A stretch of 49,323 nucleotides of DNA from assembly GCA_900553785.1 (NCBI GenBank), contig USES01000007.1, positions 1-49,323 on the forward strand, in the 5' to 3' direction. Origin of the DNA: an uncultured Clostridium sp. Its GTDB lineage: Bacteria; Bacillota; Clostridia; TANB77; CAG-465. The translations under genes and the position numbers were made by a program. The notes below the pieces were generated by a model. The model had not been told where the DNA came from, did no database searches, and saw only the letters and a program-made list of their open reading frames with translations. Positions 1 to 7,993 of the stretch are shown here, piece after piece (position 1 is the stretch's first letter; every line of letters starts with the position of its first letter).

Positions 1-21
1 TACAACGCTTAAGCTTAATCG

Positions 22-46
22 AACCCCCAGACAATCTGGGGGTTTT
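22..46 (+). terminator. Intrinsic terminator of an upstream gene outside the window
   Basis: A 10-bp perfect stem (AACCCCCAGA / TCTGGGGGTT, 3-nt loop) is followed by TTTT. It should end a rightward gene lying left of the window. Confidence 0.8.
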
Positions 47-53
47 CACATAC

Positions 54-80
54 AAAAAACCCAGGAGAAATTCTCCTGGG
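54..80 (-). terminator. Intrinsic terminator for the leftward small-protein operon
   Basis: CCCAGGAG and CTCCTGGG form a stem at 60-80. Read leftward it is followed by a run of six T (54-59). It sits about 55 bp past the stop codon of the Cys/Gly-rich gene. Confidence 0.8.
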
Positions 81-135
81 TAAGTATTTATTATACTTTA
101 ATATGTTTTAATAGTTTACGATTTTTGCGTGTAAA

Positions 136-288
136 TTAGCATCCGCATCCGCAGCAACATAAAAGTACGATTATAATAAGTATAATCCATATACAGCAAC
201 ATCCGCCGCCGAATCCGCCGCCACAGTTTCCACCGCAGCCACCTCCGCAATTTCCACATCCACAGCCGCCACATCTTTCATCTATCAT
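136..288 (-). CDS. 50-residue Cys/Gly-rich single-span membrane protein
   Basis: I chose the internal ATG at 288 because it follows AAGGAGAGG at a proper distance; a longer frame starting at 366 has no ribosome site. Of 50 residues, 14 are Cys and 17 are Gly. Residues 6-32 are a Gly/Cys repeat (CGGCGCGNCGGG type) ending in CCC. Residues 33-43 (IWIILIIIVLL) are a short hydrophobic span, and the tail is again Cys-rich (CCCGCGC). The order Gly-rich head then hydrophobic tail recalls small spore-associated proteins of the YjcZ type, but the Cys density is unlike them and I do not assign a family. Its ribosome site overlaps the stop of the 48-residue gene upstream, so the two are probably co-translated. 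Confidence 0.75.
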   Translation of the reverse strand: MIDERCGGCGCGNCGGGCGGNCGGGFGGGCCCIWIILIIIVLLCCCGCGC

Positions 289-307
289 GTAAAATTCACC
301 TCTCCTT

Positions 308-454
308 TTATATAAAATTATTGAATAAGTTTTGAGTTGGACTGGTAAGTTTAAAATAATTACCAATTTTTATCGAGTTAGATGAAGTATCTGTAAAGAA
401 AATAAGTATTAAAATAATTAGCCAGATAAATGAATTGTTATTATTAGACTGCAT
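308..454 (-). CDS. 48-residue small membrane protein, first gene of a two-gene operon
   Basis: ATG at 454 follows AGGGGG with a 6-nt gap. The frame runs 48 codons to TAA at 308-310, and that stop overlaps the ribosome site of the Cys/Gly-rich gene 19 bp downstream. Residues 8-20 (FIWLIILILIFFT) form one hydrophobic span near the N terminus, followed by a polar Ser/Thr/Asn tail. I recognise no family. The strong start signal and the tight junction with the next gene are the evidence that it is real. Confidence 0.55.
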   Translation of the reverse strand: MQSNNNNSFIWLIILILIFFTDTSSNSIKIGNYFKLTSPTQNLFNNFI

Positions 455-470
455 GTGTTTCCCCCTAGAT

Positions 471-497
471 TATATAGATAATTTATTTATCTATATA
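471..497. repeat. 11-bp inverted repeat between divergent genes
   Basis: TATATAGATAA (471-481) and TTATCTATATA (487-497) are perfect inverted arms with a 5-nt centre. The element lies just upstream of the leftward small-protein operon and could be an operator. It has no following T run in either direction, so it is not a terminator. Confidence 0.5.
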
Positions 498-587
498 TTA
501 CATAGTATGAAAAATTAAAAAAAGTGTTACTACACTTTAAATTTAATTTTCTACATGGTATAATATTGAAGAAATTGAGGGATTTTA

Positions 588-1598
588 ATGATAGAAGATA
601 GAATGATCGCACCGGAATTTGACACGGAAGAAGATAATGAAGTAGAAGTTTCTTTAAGACCGCGTGATTTATCTGAATATATTGGACAAGAAAAAGTAAA
701 AGAGAACATGAAGGTATATATTAAGGCTGCACTAGATAGAGGAGAGGCACTAGACCATGTATTACTTTATGGCCCTCCAGGACTTGGAAAGACTACTCTA
801 GCAGGTATTATTGCATCAGAGCTTGGAGTAAACATTAAGATAACATCAGGACCCGCAATAGAAAAGCCAGGAGATTTGGCTGCAATTTTGACTAATCTTG
901 AAAAGAACGATTTGTTGTTTATAGACGAAATACATAGGCTTAAAAAGAGTGTAGAAGAGGTGTTATATCCTGCACTTGAAGATTTTAACCTAGATATTAT
1001 GATAGGTAAAGGGCCATCAGCAAGAAGTATAAGAATAGATTTACCTAAGTTTACTCTTGTTGGAGCAACTACAAAGGCTGGGGCATTATCTGGACCTCTT
1101 CGTGATAGGTTTGGAATTATACATAGACTTGCAATGTACAATGTGGATGAACTGTCTCGCATAATTTTAAGAAGTGCAGGAATACTTGGAATAGAAATAA
1201 CCAAAGAAGCTGCTGAAGAAATTGGCGCAAGAAGCAGGGGAACACCTAGAATTGCTAACAGACTTTTAAAAAGGGCAAGAGACTTTGCACAGATTGAGGG
1301 AAAAGCTAAAATTGACTATGATAGTGCGAGAAAAACATTAGATAGACTTGAGATAGACGAATTTGGTCTAGATGAGATAGATAGAAAGATTCTTGAAACT
1401 ATGATTGTAAAGTTTAATGGAAGACCGGTTGGGCTTGAAGCTTTGGCAGCATCTACTGGCGAGGATAAAGATACAATAGAGGACGTCTATGAGCCATATC
1501 TTATGCAAATAGGATTTGTGAATAGAACTCCAAGAGGAAGAATTGCGACACGTTTGGCTTATGAACATTTAGGGGTAACGTATAATGGAGAAGAATAG
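588..1598 (+). CDS. ruvB: Holliday junction branch migration ATPase RuvB
   Basis: RuvB is the hexameric AAA+ motor that, with RuvA, drives branch migration of Holliday junctions in recombination and repair. The 336-residue length is normal. Walker A is GPPGLGKTT at residues 62-70, Walker B is LLFIDEIHRL near 108-117, sensor region GATTKAGALSGPLRDRFG follows, and the C-terminal winged helix (GRPVGLEALAASTGED, TPRGRIATRLAYEHL) is intact. The ATG follows GAGGG. A TATAAT at 559-564 is a plausible -10 with no clear -35. RuvA is not adjacent: the gene to the left is on the other strand. It overlaps queH by 14 bp and leads an operon reaching thrS. Confidence 0.97.
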   Translation: MIEDRMIAPEFDTEEDNEVEVSLRPRDLSEYIGQEKVKENMKVYIKAALDRGEALDHVLLYGPPGLGKTTLAGIIASELGVNIKITSGPAIEKPGDLAAILTNLEKNDLLFIDEIHRLKKSVEEVLYPALEDFNLDIMIGKGPSARSIRIDLPKFTLVGATTKAGALSGPLRDRFGIIHRLAMYNVDELSRIILRSAGILGIEITKEAAEEIGARSRGTPRIANRLLKRARDFAQIEGKAKIDYDSARKTLDRLEIDEFGLDEIDRKILETMIVKFNGRPVGLEALAASTGEDKDTIEDVYEPYLMQIGFVNRTPRGRIATRLAYEHLGVTYNGEE

Positions 1599-2172
1599 AA
1601 AAAGGCTACTTGTGCATGCTTGCTGTGCACCATGTTTGGTAGCTGTTTATGATGATATTGTGTCTTCTTTGGACGAATTTGGACTACAAACAATAGAAGA
1701 TTTTGATGTTTTATGGTATAATACAAATATTCATCCCAAAGTTGAATATGAACATAGAAAAAATACTTTAAAAGAATATTTAAGCCTTATGGGAAAAGAG
1801 GGAATATTTATAGACGAATATAACATGTATAAATTTGTTAAAGATGCAATTAATTATGAATCATTAGGTTTTAGTATTCGTTGTGAGTATTGTTATTATA
1901 CAAGATTAAAAAAAGTATTTGAATATGCATCACAAAATGGATATGATGCGGTTACAACAACGCTTTTAATATCTCCTTACCAAAAACATGAAAAAATAAT
2001 AGAGGTGTGCAAAAGGCTTGAAAAAGAATATGGGGTTGAATTTTTATATAAAGATTTTAGACCACTATTTAGAGTAGGACAAAATAAAGCACGAGAACTT
2101 GGATTATATAGGCAAAAGTTCTGCGGTTGTATTTTTTCTATTGATGAGGGCGGAAAGATTAGTATAAGTTAA
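1585..2172 (+). CDS. queH: Epoxyqueuosine reductase QueH
   Basis: QueH (former DUF208) reduces epoxyqueuosine to queuosine in tRNA, replacing the cobalamin enzyme QueG; it is a metal/Fe-S protein. The diagnostic N-terminal HACCAPC motif is at residues 11-17, CEYC lies near the middle, and FCGC is near the C terminus. The length of 195 is usual for the family. The ATG at 1585 follows AGGGG and lies inside the end of ruvB, so the two are translationally coupled. No other queuosine gene is visible in the window. Confidence 0.93.
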   Translation: MEKNRKRLLVHACCAPCLVAVYDDIVSSLDEFGLQTIEDFDVLWYNTNIHPKVEYEHRKNTLKEYLSLMGKEGIFIDEYNMYKFVKDAINYESLGFSIRCEYCYYTRLKKVFEYASQNGYDAVTTTLLISPYQKHEKIIEVCKRLEKEYGVEFLYKDFRPLFRVGQNKARELGLYRQKFCGCIFSIDEGGKISIS

Positions 2173-2185
2173 AGGAGTGAATTTT

Positions 2186-3061
2186 GTGGGAGTTAAAAAA
2201 CAAAGTGCAAATATTAGAAAGCAAAAGACGATATTTTTAATTATTGTTATATTAGTTGTTCTAATTGCTGTATTAGTTAGCTTATTTTTGTACTTAAATA
2301 GCCAAAACTACATAAGCTTTGGACCTGAAGATGCAACGGATAATGCCGAGCGCGTTTCAGGTGTAGTGGTACAAAATGCTAGTACAATAATAATTAACAA
2401 TGTTTTGCTTGGAGGCGTAAGCGGTAATAGTTGGATAAGTGCCAAGAATATGTTTGATAAGCTAGGTACTGATAAAATAGAAGTAAGTATGTATTCTAAT
2501 GATGGAATACTTGGTACATTTGATACTACTAGATTTAAAGAAAACCAGAAGTTTTACTATACCAAAACTACAAAATATCCTGAACCTGATGATTACATTG
2601 CAGTTGAAACCAATAATATTTCACCTATATTGTTTGAGTTAGATAAAATAGAAACAACAAAAGAAGATGAGAAAAATGTAAAGGCTGCTCTTGGCAAATA
2701 TAAATTTTTAAATGGAAGTGTAAATATAGTTGAAGCATACCAGACATCATTTTCTGGTGGAAAACTAGGAAAAATATATAGTGTAACATCTAATGGAAAG
2801 AATATGTTTGGCGTGTATAGTGCTGTTATATTTTCAAATTCTGAAGGCTCACAGGTTATAAAATATTCATATGTAAAAGACACATCTCTTTCAAGTGGGT
2901 GGCCAGTGTACAGCATAAAATATGTAATCGACTTAAATGGCGATGGTAAAAATGAACTTATTCTACAAGAAACAACCGCTAACGCGGTAAGGTATTTAGT
3001 AGAAGAATTAAAAGATAATAATAGTTTTAAAGAGGTACTTAAAGTATCTATAGATATATAA
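2186..3061 (+). CDS. Membrane-anchored protein of unknown function
   Basis: I place the start at the GTG at 2186, 8 nt after AAAGGAG; a GTG at 2177 overlaps that ribosome site. The 291-residue product has a basic N terminus, one transmembrane helix (about residues 14-38, FLIIVILVVLIAVLV core) and an exported remainder. Near the C terminus VIDLNGDGKNELIL looks like an FG-GAP/EF-hand type calcium loop, as found in extracellular beta-propeller-like proteins. It sits between queH and thrS with gaps of about 13 bp each side, so it belongs to the ruvB operon. I do not recognise its role. Confidence 0.8.
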   Translation: MGVKKQSANIRKQKTIFLIIVILVVLIAVLVSLFLYLNSQNYISFGPEDATDNAERVSGVVVQNASTIIINNVLLGGVSGNSWISAKNMFDKLGTDKIEVSMYSNDGILGTFDTTRFKENQKFYYTKTTKYPEPDDYIAVETNNISPILFELDKIETTKEDEKNVKAALGKYKFLNGSVNIVEAYQTSFSGGKLGKIYSVTSNGKNMFGVYSAVIFSNSEGSQVIKYSYVKDTSLSSGWPVYSIKYVIDLNGDGKNELILQETTANAVRYLVEELKDNNSFKEVLKVSIDI

Positions 3062-3074
3062 CGGAGGAATTTTT

Positions 3075-4841
3075 ATGATAAATGTACTATATGGTGATGG
3101 AAGAATTGAAGAAAAAGAATACAATGATGCCATAAAAGTTGCAAGACACACAGCTTCACACGTGCTTGCTCAGGCTGTAAAAAAAGTATATCCTGAAGCA
3201 CGTTTGGCAATTGGACCTGCAACAGATGATGGATTTTACTATGATTTTGATAATCTTCCAATTACTGAAAATGATTTGAGAAAATTAGAGAATATAATGA
3301 GAAATATAATCTCAGAAAAACAAGAAATGAAGGTTTATGAGGTTTCTCGTGCTGAAGCATGCGAAATGATGAAAGATGAACCATATAAATTGGAACTAAT
3401 TCATGACTTACCAGAGGATGCTACAATTACTATGTATGAAAATGGACCATTTGTAGACATGTGTGCGGGACCACATTTGACTAATACAGGTGATGTTGGC
3501 GCAATTAAACTTATGAGTACAACAGGTGCATATTGGAGAGGCTCTGAGAAAAATAAAATGCTTACAAGAATTTATGGCATATGTTATAAAACAGAAAAAG
3601 AAATAGAGGACTATTTAACAGCACTTGAAGAGGCTAAAGCACGTGACCATAGAAAACTTGGAAAAGAATTAAATATATTCATGATGAATGACCTTGTAGG
3701 TAAAGGACTTCCAATGTACTTACCAAATGGTTACACAGTATGGGAAATACTAGAAAACTATATCAAAAGAAAAGAAAGAAAACTAGACTATAAACACGTT
3801 TTAACTCCACCTCTTGCAACTGTGGATTTATATAAAACATCAGGACATTGGGAACACTATAAAGATAACATGTTCCCTAAAATGGAAGTTGAGGGAGAAG
3901 AGTTTGTATTACGTCCAATGAATTGCCCACATCATATGATGATATATGCAAACAAAATGCATTCATATAGAGACTTACCTATAAGAATAGGCGAAGTTGC
4001 AAGAGACTGTAGATTTGAGTCAAGTGGAACACTTAAAGGAATTGAAAGGGTAAGGACTTTCTGTCAAAATGATGCTCACTTATTTGTTACGCCAGAACAA
4101 ATTGAGTCTGAATTTAAATCAGTTGTAGACTTAATACTTGAAGTATACAAGGAATTAAATATTACAAATTATCGTTTTGAATTGTCTCTAAGAGACCCTG
4201 AAGATAAAGTAAAATATCATCCAGATGATGAAATGTGGAATAGTGCAGAAAATACTCTAAGACAAGTATTAAATGATATTGGCATTGAATATGAAGAAAA
4301 AATAGGTGAAGCTGCGTTTTACGGACCAAAATTAGATGTTCAGGTAAAACCTGCAGTAGGTGCAGAATATACACTATCTACTTGTCAGTTAGACTTCTGT
4401 TTACCTATGAAATTTAATCTATCATATATAGATAAGGATGGCACTAAAAAGACACCTGTAGTACTACATAGAGCAATTTTAGGAAGTATAGATAGATTTA
4501 TTGCATATTATTTAGAAGAAACTAAAGGAGCACTACCTACTTGGCTTTCTCCAGTTCAAATAAAACTTTTAACTATAAATGATAATATGATAGACTATGC
4601 AAAAACGGTAAAAGAAAAGTTAGAAGATAATGACATTAGAGTAGAGTTAGATGATTCTAATGAAAAACTTGGATATAAAATTAGAAATGCTAAGATGGAA
4701 AAAGTACCATATTTTGCAGTAATAGGAGCAAAGGAAATAGAAACAAACACTTTAAGTATTAAAAATAGAAAAGATGAGGAGATAAAAGTTACACCTGACG
4801 AATTAGTTCAAAAAATACTTGAAGAGTGTAAAATTAAATAA
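3075..4841 (+). CDS. thrS: Threonyl-tRNA synthetase lacking the N-terminal TGS domain
   Basis: Class II synthetase charging tRNA-Thr. The editing domain starts almost at once: HTASH (H25, H29) and DMCAGPHL are the zinc and editing-site motifs. The catalytic core has RPMNCPHHMMIY (zinc ligand region), motif 2 (RDCRFESSG...) and motif 3 (VLHRAILGSIDRF). The C-terminal anticodon-binding domain is present. At 588 residues it is about 55 shorter than the usual form, and the missing part is the ubiquitin-like TGS domain. The ATG follows GGAGG. Only 13 bp separate it from the upstream gene, so there is no room for the T-box leader common for this gene in Firmicutes. Confidence 0.96.
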   Translation: MINVLYGDGRIEEKEYNDAIKVARHTASHVLAQAVKKVYPEARLAIGPATDDGFYYDFDNLPITENDLRKLENIMRNIISEKQEMKVYEVSRAEACEMMKDEPYKLELIHDLPEDATITMYENGPFVDMCAGPHLTNTGDVGAIKLMSTTGAYWRGSEKNKMLTRIYGICYKTEKEIEDYLTALEEAKARDHRKLGKELNIFMMNDLVGKGLPMYLPNGYTVWEILENYIKRKERKLDYKHVLTPPLATVDLYKTSGHWEHYKDNMFPKMEVEGEEFVLRPMNCPHHMMIYANKMHSYRDLPIRIGEVARDCRFESSGTLKGIERVRTFCQNDAHLFVTPEQIESEFKSVVDLILEVYKELNITNYRFELSLRDPEDKVKYHPDDEMWNSAENTLRQVLNDIGIEYEEKIGEAAFYGPKLDVQVKPAVGAEYTLSTCQLDFCLPMKFNLSYIDKDGTKKTPVVLHRAILGSIDRFIAYYLEETKGALPTWLSPVQIKLLTINDNMIDYAKTVKEKLEDNDIRVELDDSNEKLGYKIRNAKMEKVPYFAVIGAKEIETNTLSIKNRKDEEIKVTPDELVQKILEECKIK

Positions 4842-4876
4842 TTTAAGAATAAATCAACTTTAAATTATCTGGCGTT

Positions 4877-4910
4877 AAAGCGTGTATATATCTTGTATAC
4901 ACGCTTTATT
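4877..4910 (+). terminator. Hairpin after thrS
   Basis: AAAGCGTGTATA (4877-4888) pairs with TATACACGCTTT (4896-4907) around a 7-nt loop, then ATTTAT. The T tract is weak. The right arm also contains the -35 of the next promoter. Confidence 0.65.
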
Positions 4911-4921
4911 TATGTTATAAT
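4893..4921 (+). promoter_or_regulatory. Sigma-A promoter for the dnaG-rpoD operon
   Basis: TTGTAT (4893-4898), 17 bp, TATAAT (4916-4921). The -35 lies inside the right arm and loop of the thrS terminator hairpin. Confidence 0.75.
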
Positions 4922-4935
4922 ACATTACATGGAAT

Positions 4936-6105
4936 GTGAGAAAAATGTTGAAGTTAAGTAGAATTAGTCGTAGTCTAATGGTAGTAATATATACAGTGTT
5001 TATATGTTTTGTTACTTATTTAGCTGTGAGCGAAAAAGGTATTGGCGAAACAAGTTTCACTAAGATAATCATTTACATGGTTATTGTGGTGTTTTGTGTC
5101 TGTTTGTATCAGGTTATAAAAAGAAGACTTAGAGATAAAACGGACAATCAGACTGTAAGAAGATTATATAGATTTGGATATTTGGCAGTGGTGTTAGTAA
5201 TATCTAGACTTGTAGTTATTTTCTTTGCAAAGGAAAATATATCATACGTGGATTCGTATTCAGGTATCGCAGGAAAAATACTTAAAGGCCTTGTTAGTAT
5301 TACGGGAGAAAATAAATATTCTGCAATTATTATAAATACAATACTTGTGTATATAAACAGTGTAATAATTAAGAAAATAATGTTAAACATATTTGAAAAT
5401 GATGCTGTTGCAACAATGTCTAGTATAATATATATGTTATCTCCTATATCTTTGGTAAAATGTTGGATGTTTGATGCAAGTGCTTTTAATACTTTGTTTA
5501 TTCTTTTAGGTATATACTTGATATATGAGGTGTATGATCAGATATCTGAATATGGTCTTAAGGATAAAAAATACGTATGGTTATCTATAGGTGTGGCAAT
5601 AGTTAGTACATTAGATATATTTTTTGGAAACAATGTTTTTGTTTGGGTAGTGATGTGTGGCTTTTTAATCATTTTGTCAGATTATACAGACAAGACAAGT
5701 TTCAAGTTTAAAGATAAAACTATTGTAATCAACAAGGGTTTAATAACATTGGTAATGGTTGCCGTATCAAGTGTTTTAACATGGATAACTACGCGCATAT
5801 TGGGTTTAGATACGTACAATTTCGGAAAGATACAAGATATGTTTGGTGCAACTAACAAGTTATACATTTTGTCTGGTATGATTGTAGTGTTATTTGAGAC
5901 ATTAGCAGTTGCTTTAAATAGAAAAAATGAATTTAAAGTAACATTTATGAAAGTTGCTGTGTGTGTATTTGGAATTATGGCAATTTACTACATGCATTCA
6001 TTAGTAGTTTTTGATGCACTGTTTAGTATGTCATTTATTTTGAGTATAGGCAACATGTATTATAATAGAGAAGAGAAAATAAAGTTATTAAAAAGTGGAG
6101 AGTAA
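4936..6105 (+). CDS. Polytopic membrane protein of unknown function, possibly GT-C-like
   Basis: A 389-residue protein with about ten hydrophobic spans through its length. The stretch MLSPISLVKCWMFDASAFNT followed by a LFILLGIYL span resembles the fourth/fifth helix region of GT-C membrane glycosyltransferases (PMT/ArnT type). I cannot find the acidic pair expected in their first extracytoplasmic loop, so this is only a fold-level guess. The GTG start at 4936 and an ATG at 4945 are both possible; neither has a strong ribosome site. It is the first gene after the 4893 promoter and ends 15 bp before dnaG. Confidence 0.75.
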   Translation: MRKMLKLSRISRSLMVVIYTVFICFVTYLAVSEKGIGETSFTKIIIYMVIVVFCVCLYQVIKRRLRDKTDNQTVRRLYRFGYLAVVLVISRLVVIFFAKENISYVDSYSGIAGKILKGLVSITGENKYSAIIINTILVYINSVIIKKIMLNIFENDAVATMSSIIYMLSPISLVKCWMFDASAFNTLFILLGIYLIYEVYDQISEYGLKDKKYVWLSIGVAIVSTLDIFFGNNVFVWVVMCGFLIILSDYTDKTSFKFKDKTIVINKGLITLVMVAVSSVLTWITTRILGLDTYNFGKIQDMFGATNKLYILSGMIVVLFETLAVALNRKNEFKVTFMKVAVCVFGIMAIYYMHSLVVFDALFSMSFILSIGNMYYNREEKIKLLKSGE

Positions 6106-6120
6106 AAGGGGTGAAAATAG

Positions 6121-7935
6121 GTGGCACGTTATTCGGATGGCTTGGTAGACGAAATATTATCTAGCACAGATATTGTTTCTGTTATAAACGATTATGTACC
6201 GCTTACAAGGCGTGGCGCAAACTTTTTGGGTTTGTGCCCTTTCCATAAAGAAAAAACACCTTCTTTTACAGTTTCGCCAGATAAACAAATATACAAATGT
6301 TTTGGATGTGGTGAAGGAGGAAATGTAATCTCTTTTATTTCTAAGTTAGAGAACTTGGATTTTAAGGATACTTTAGAAGTGTTAGCTGAACGAGCTAATA
6401 TTGATACTGAAAGATTTAAGCAAAAAGGAATGTGGGAAAGTTCTGCTATTAAAGATGAGAAAGAGACTATATTTAATATAAACAAAGCTACTGCAAAATA
6501 TTTTTATGAAGCTTTGGTAGAACAAGTAGAAACAAGTGGCAGTCTACTTAAAGCATATTTAGATAAGAGAAAATTAGACAAGACAACAATTGTAAGGTTT
6601 GGTTTGGGATTTGGAAATAAAAAATCGATTGGTCTTATTAAGTATCTAAAAGGATTAGGTTATACAGAGCAAGATATTTTAAAGGCAGGAGTTGTAACTA
6701 AAAATCCAAGAGGAGAGCTGTATGAAAATTTCGCTGGAAGATTGATATTTCCTATATTTGATGTAAGAGATAGGGTAATAGGTTTTGGTGGTAGAGTATT
6801 AGATAAATCTTTACCAAAATACGTTAATTCACCAGAAAATGCAGTGTATTATAAGGGAAAAAATTTATATGCACTAAATGTAGCAAAAAGAGATCCAATG
6901 CCTTATGTTATACTTACAGAAGGGTATATGGATACAATTGCCTTGCAAAAATCTGGTTTAACTAATGTTGTAGCAAGTTTAGGTACGGCTTTAACTGAAG
7001 GCCAGGCAAAGTTACTTAAAAAATATACATCAACTGTAATTATTTCATATGACCAGGATAACGCAGGACAAACCGCTACTTTAAGAGCTATTGGAATATT
7101 TGAGGCTGAAGGAATAAAGGCTAAAGTATTGCGCTTAAATCATCCTGATGTAAAAGACCCAGATGAATATATAAATAAATATGGAGTAGATGCATTTCGT
7201 GAATGTGTGAAAAACGCTATATCTGCTGTTGAGTATAAGATACTTAAGGCACAGGAAGGAAAAAATCTTGATGATTTTGATGATAAACTAGAATTTTTAG
7301 TTAAAACTGCAGATATTTTATCCAAAATAGATAACAAAATAGAACAGAATATGTATATTGATTTAGTGTCAAGCAAATATAATATAGCAGCTCAAGTATT
7401 GAGTGAAGAAATTTCAAAAAGAGAAAAGAAAAGTGCAATTATTGATGCAAAAAAACAACAGATAAGCCGAAATATAGCTGTTAAAAAGAAAATCGGAACA
7501 AATAATATCAGGAGAAAACAAGAGGAGTTTGTAATAGCACTTATGCTGTCTTCAGATAAAAAAACGTCTAAAAGTATTATAGAGAAATATTCCGAGGAAG
7601 ATTTTGATGAACAAGATTTAAAGAAGCTGTATAAAAAAGTAACAGAAATTGCTAAAGAACAAGATTTGAGCAAGGTTAATATAGTCAGTAAATTTGATAA
7701 TGAAGAAGATATAAAACTTGTTACTGAAATATTATGTATAGATTTGTCTTTATGTGATAAAACTAAACTTATGCAGGATTTGGAAGACAATTTTAAAAAA
7801 TATAGGTATATGAAAAAGAGAGCAGAAATTGTTGAGAGACTAACAGATAAAAATGTAAGTGACGATGAAAAAAGATTTTTAGAAGCAGAGCTTAGCCTCA
7901 TTTTAAAGAAAATGGGTAAAATAAGACAAAATTAA
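6121..7935 (+). CDS. dnaG: DNA primase DnaG
   Basis: Synthesises RNA primers at the replication fork. The CHC2 zinc finger has C39, H42, C60 and C63 (CPFH ... CFGC). The TOPRIM catalytic centre shows ILTEGYMD and SYDQDNAG. The C-terminal DnaB-interacting region follows; total length 604 is normal. Start is GTG at 6121 after AAGGGGTG. It is followed within about 60 bp by rpoD, the classic dnaG-rpoD order. Confidence 0.97.
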   Translation: MARYSDGLVDEILSSTDIVSVINDYVPLTRRGANFLGLCPFHKEKTPSFTVSPDKQIYKCFGCGEGGNVISFISKLENLDFKDTLEVLAERANIDTERFKQKGMWESSAIKDEKETIFNINKATAKYFYEALVEQVETSGSLLKAYLDKRKLDKTTIVRFGLGFGNKKSIGLIKYLKGLGYTEQDILKAGVVTKNPRGELYENFAGRLIFPIFDVRDRVIGFGGRVLDKSLPKYVNSPENAVYYKGKNLYALNVAKRDPMPYVILTEGYMDTIALQKSGLTNVVASLGTALTEGQAKLLKKYTSTVIISYDQDNAGQTATLRAIGIFEAEGIKAKVLRLNHPDVKDPDEYINKYGVDAFRECVKNAISAVEYKILKAQEGKNLDDFDDKLEFLVKTADILSKIDNKIEQNMYIDLVSSKYNIAAQVLSEEISKREKKSAIIDAKKQQISRNIAVKKKIGTNNIRRKQEEFVIALMLSSDKKTSKSIIEKYSEEDFDEQDLKKLYKKVTEIAKEQDLSKVNIVSKFDNEEDIKLVTEILCIDLSLCDKTKLMQDLEDNFKKYRYMKKRAEIVERLTDKNVSDDEKRFLEAELSLILKKMGKIRQN

Positions 7936-7944
7936 CAAAAAAAG

Positions 7945-7973
7945 TTGTAATAAACATTATTATGTAGTATAAA
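7945..7973 (+). promoter_or_regulatory. Internal promoter in front of rpoD
   Basis: TTGTAA (7945-7950), 17 bp, TATAAA (7968-7973), in the short gap between dnaG and rpoD. It would let the sigma factor be made independently of primase. Confidence 0.7.
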
Positions 7974-7993
7974 TAATAAGTGTGGGGGAAAAT

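Noticed and set aside
767..1204. Long antisense frames such as this one opposite ruvB, and similar ones opposite dnaG, rpoD and recD2
   Set aside because: They lack ribosome sites and mirror the codon structure of well-recognised genes.
3062..3074. T-box leader expected in front of thrS
   Set aside because: Only 13 bp separate thrS from the upstream gene, and the upstream sequence is coding.
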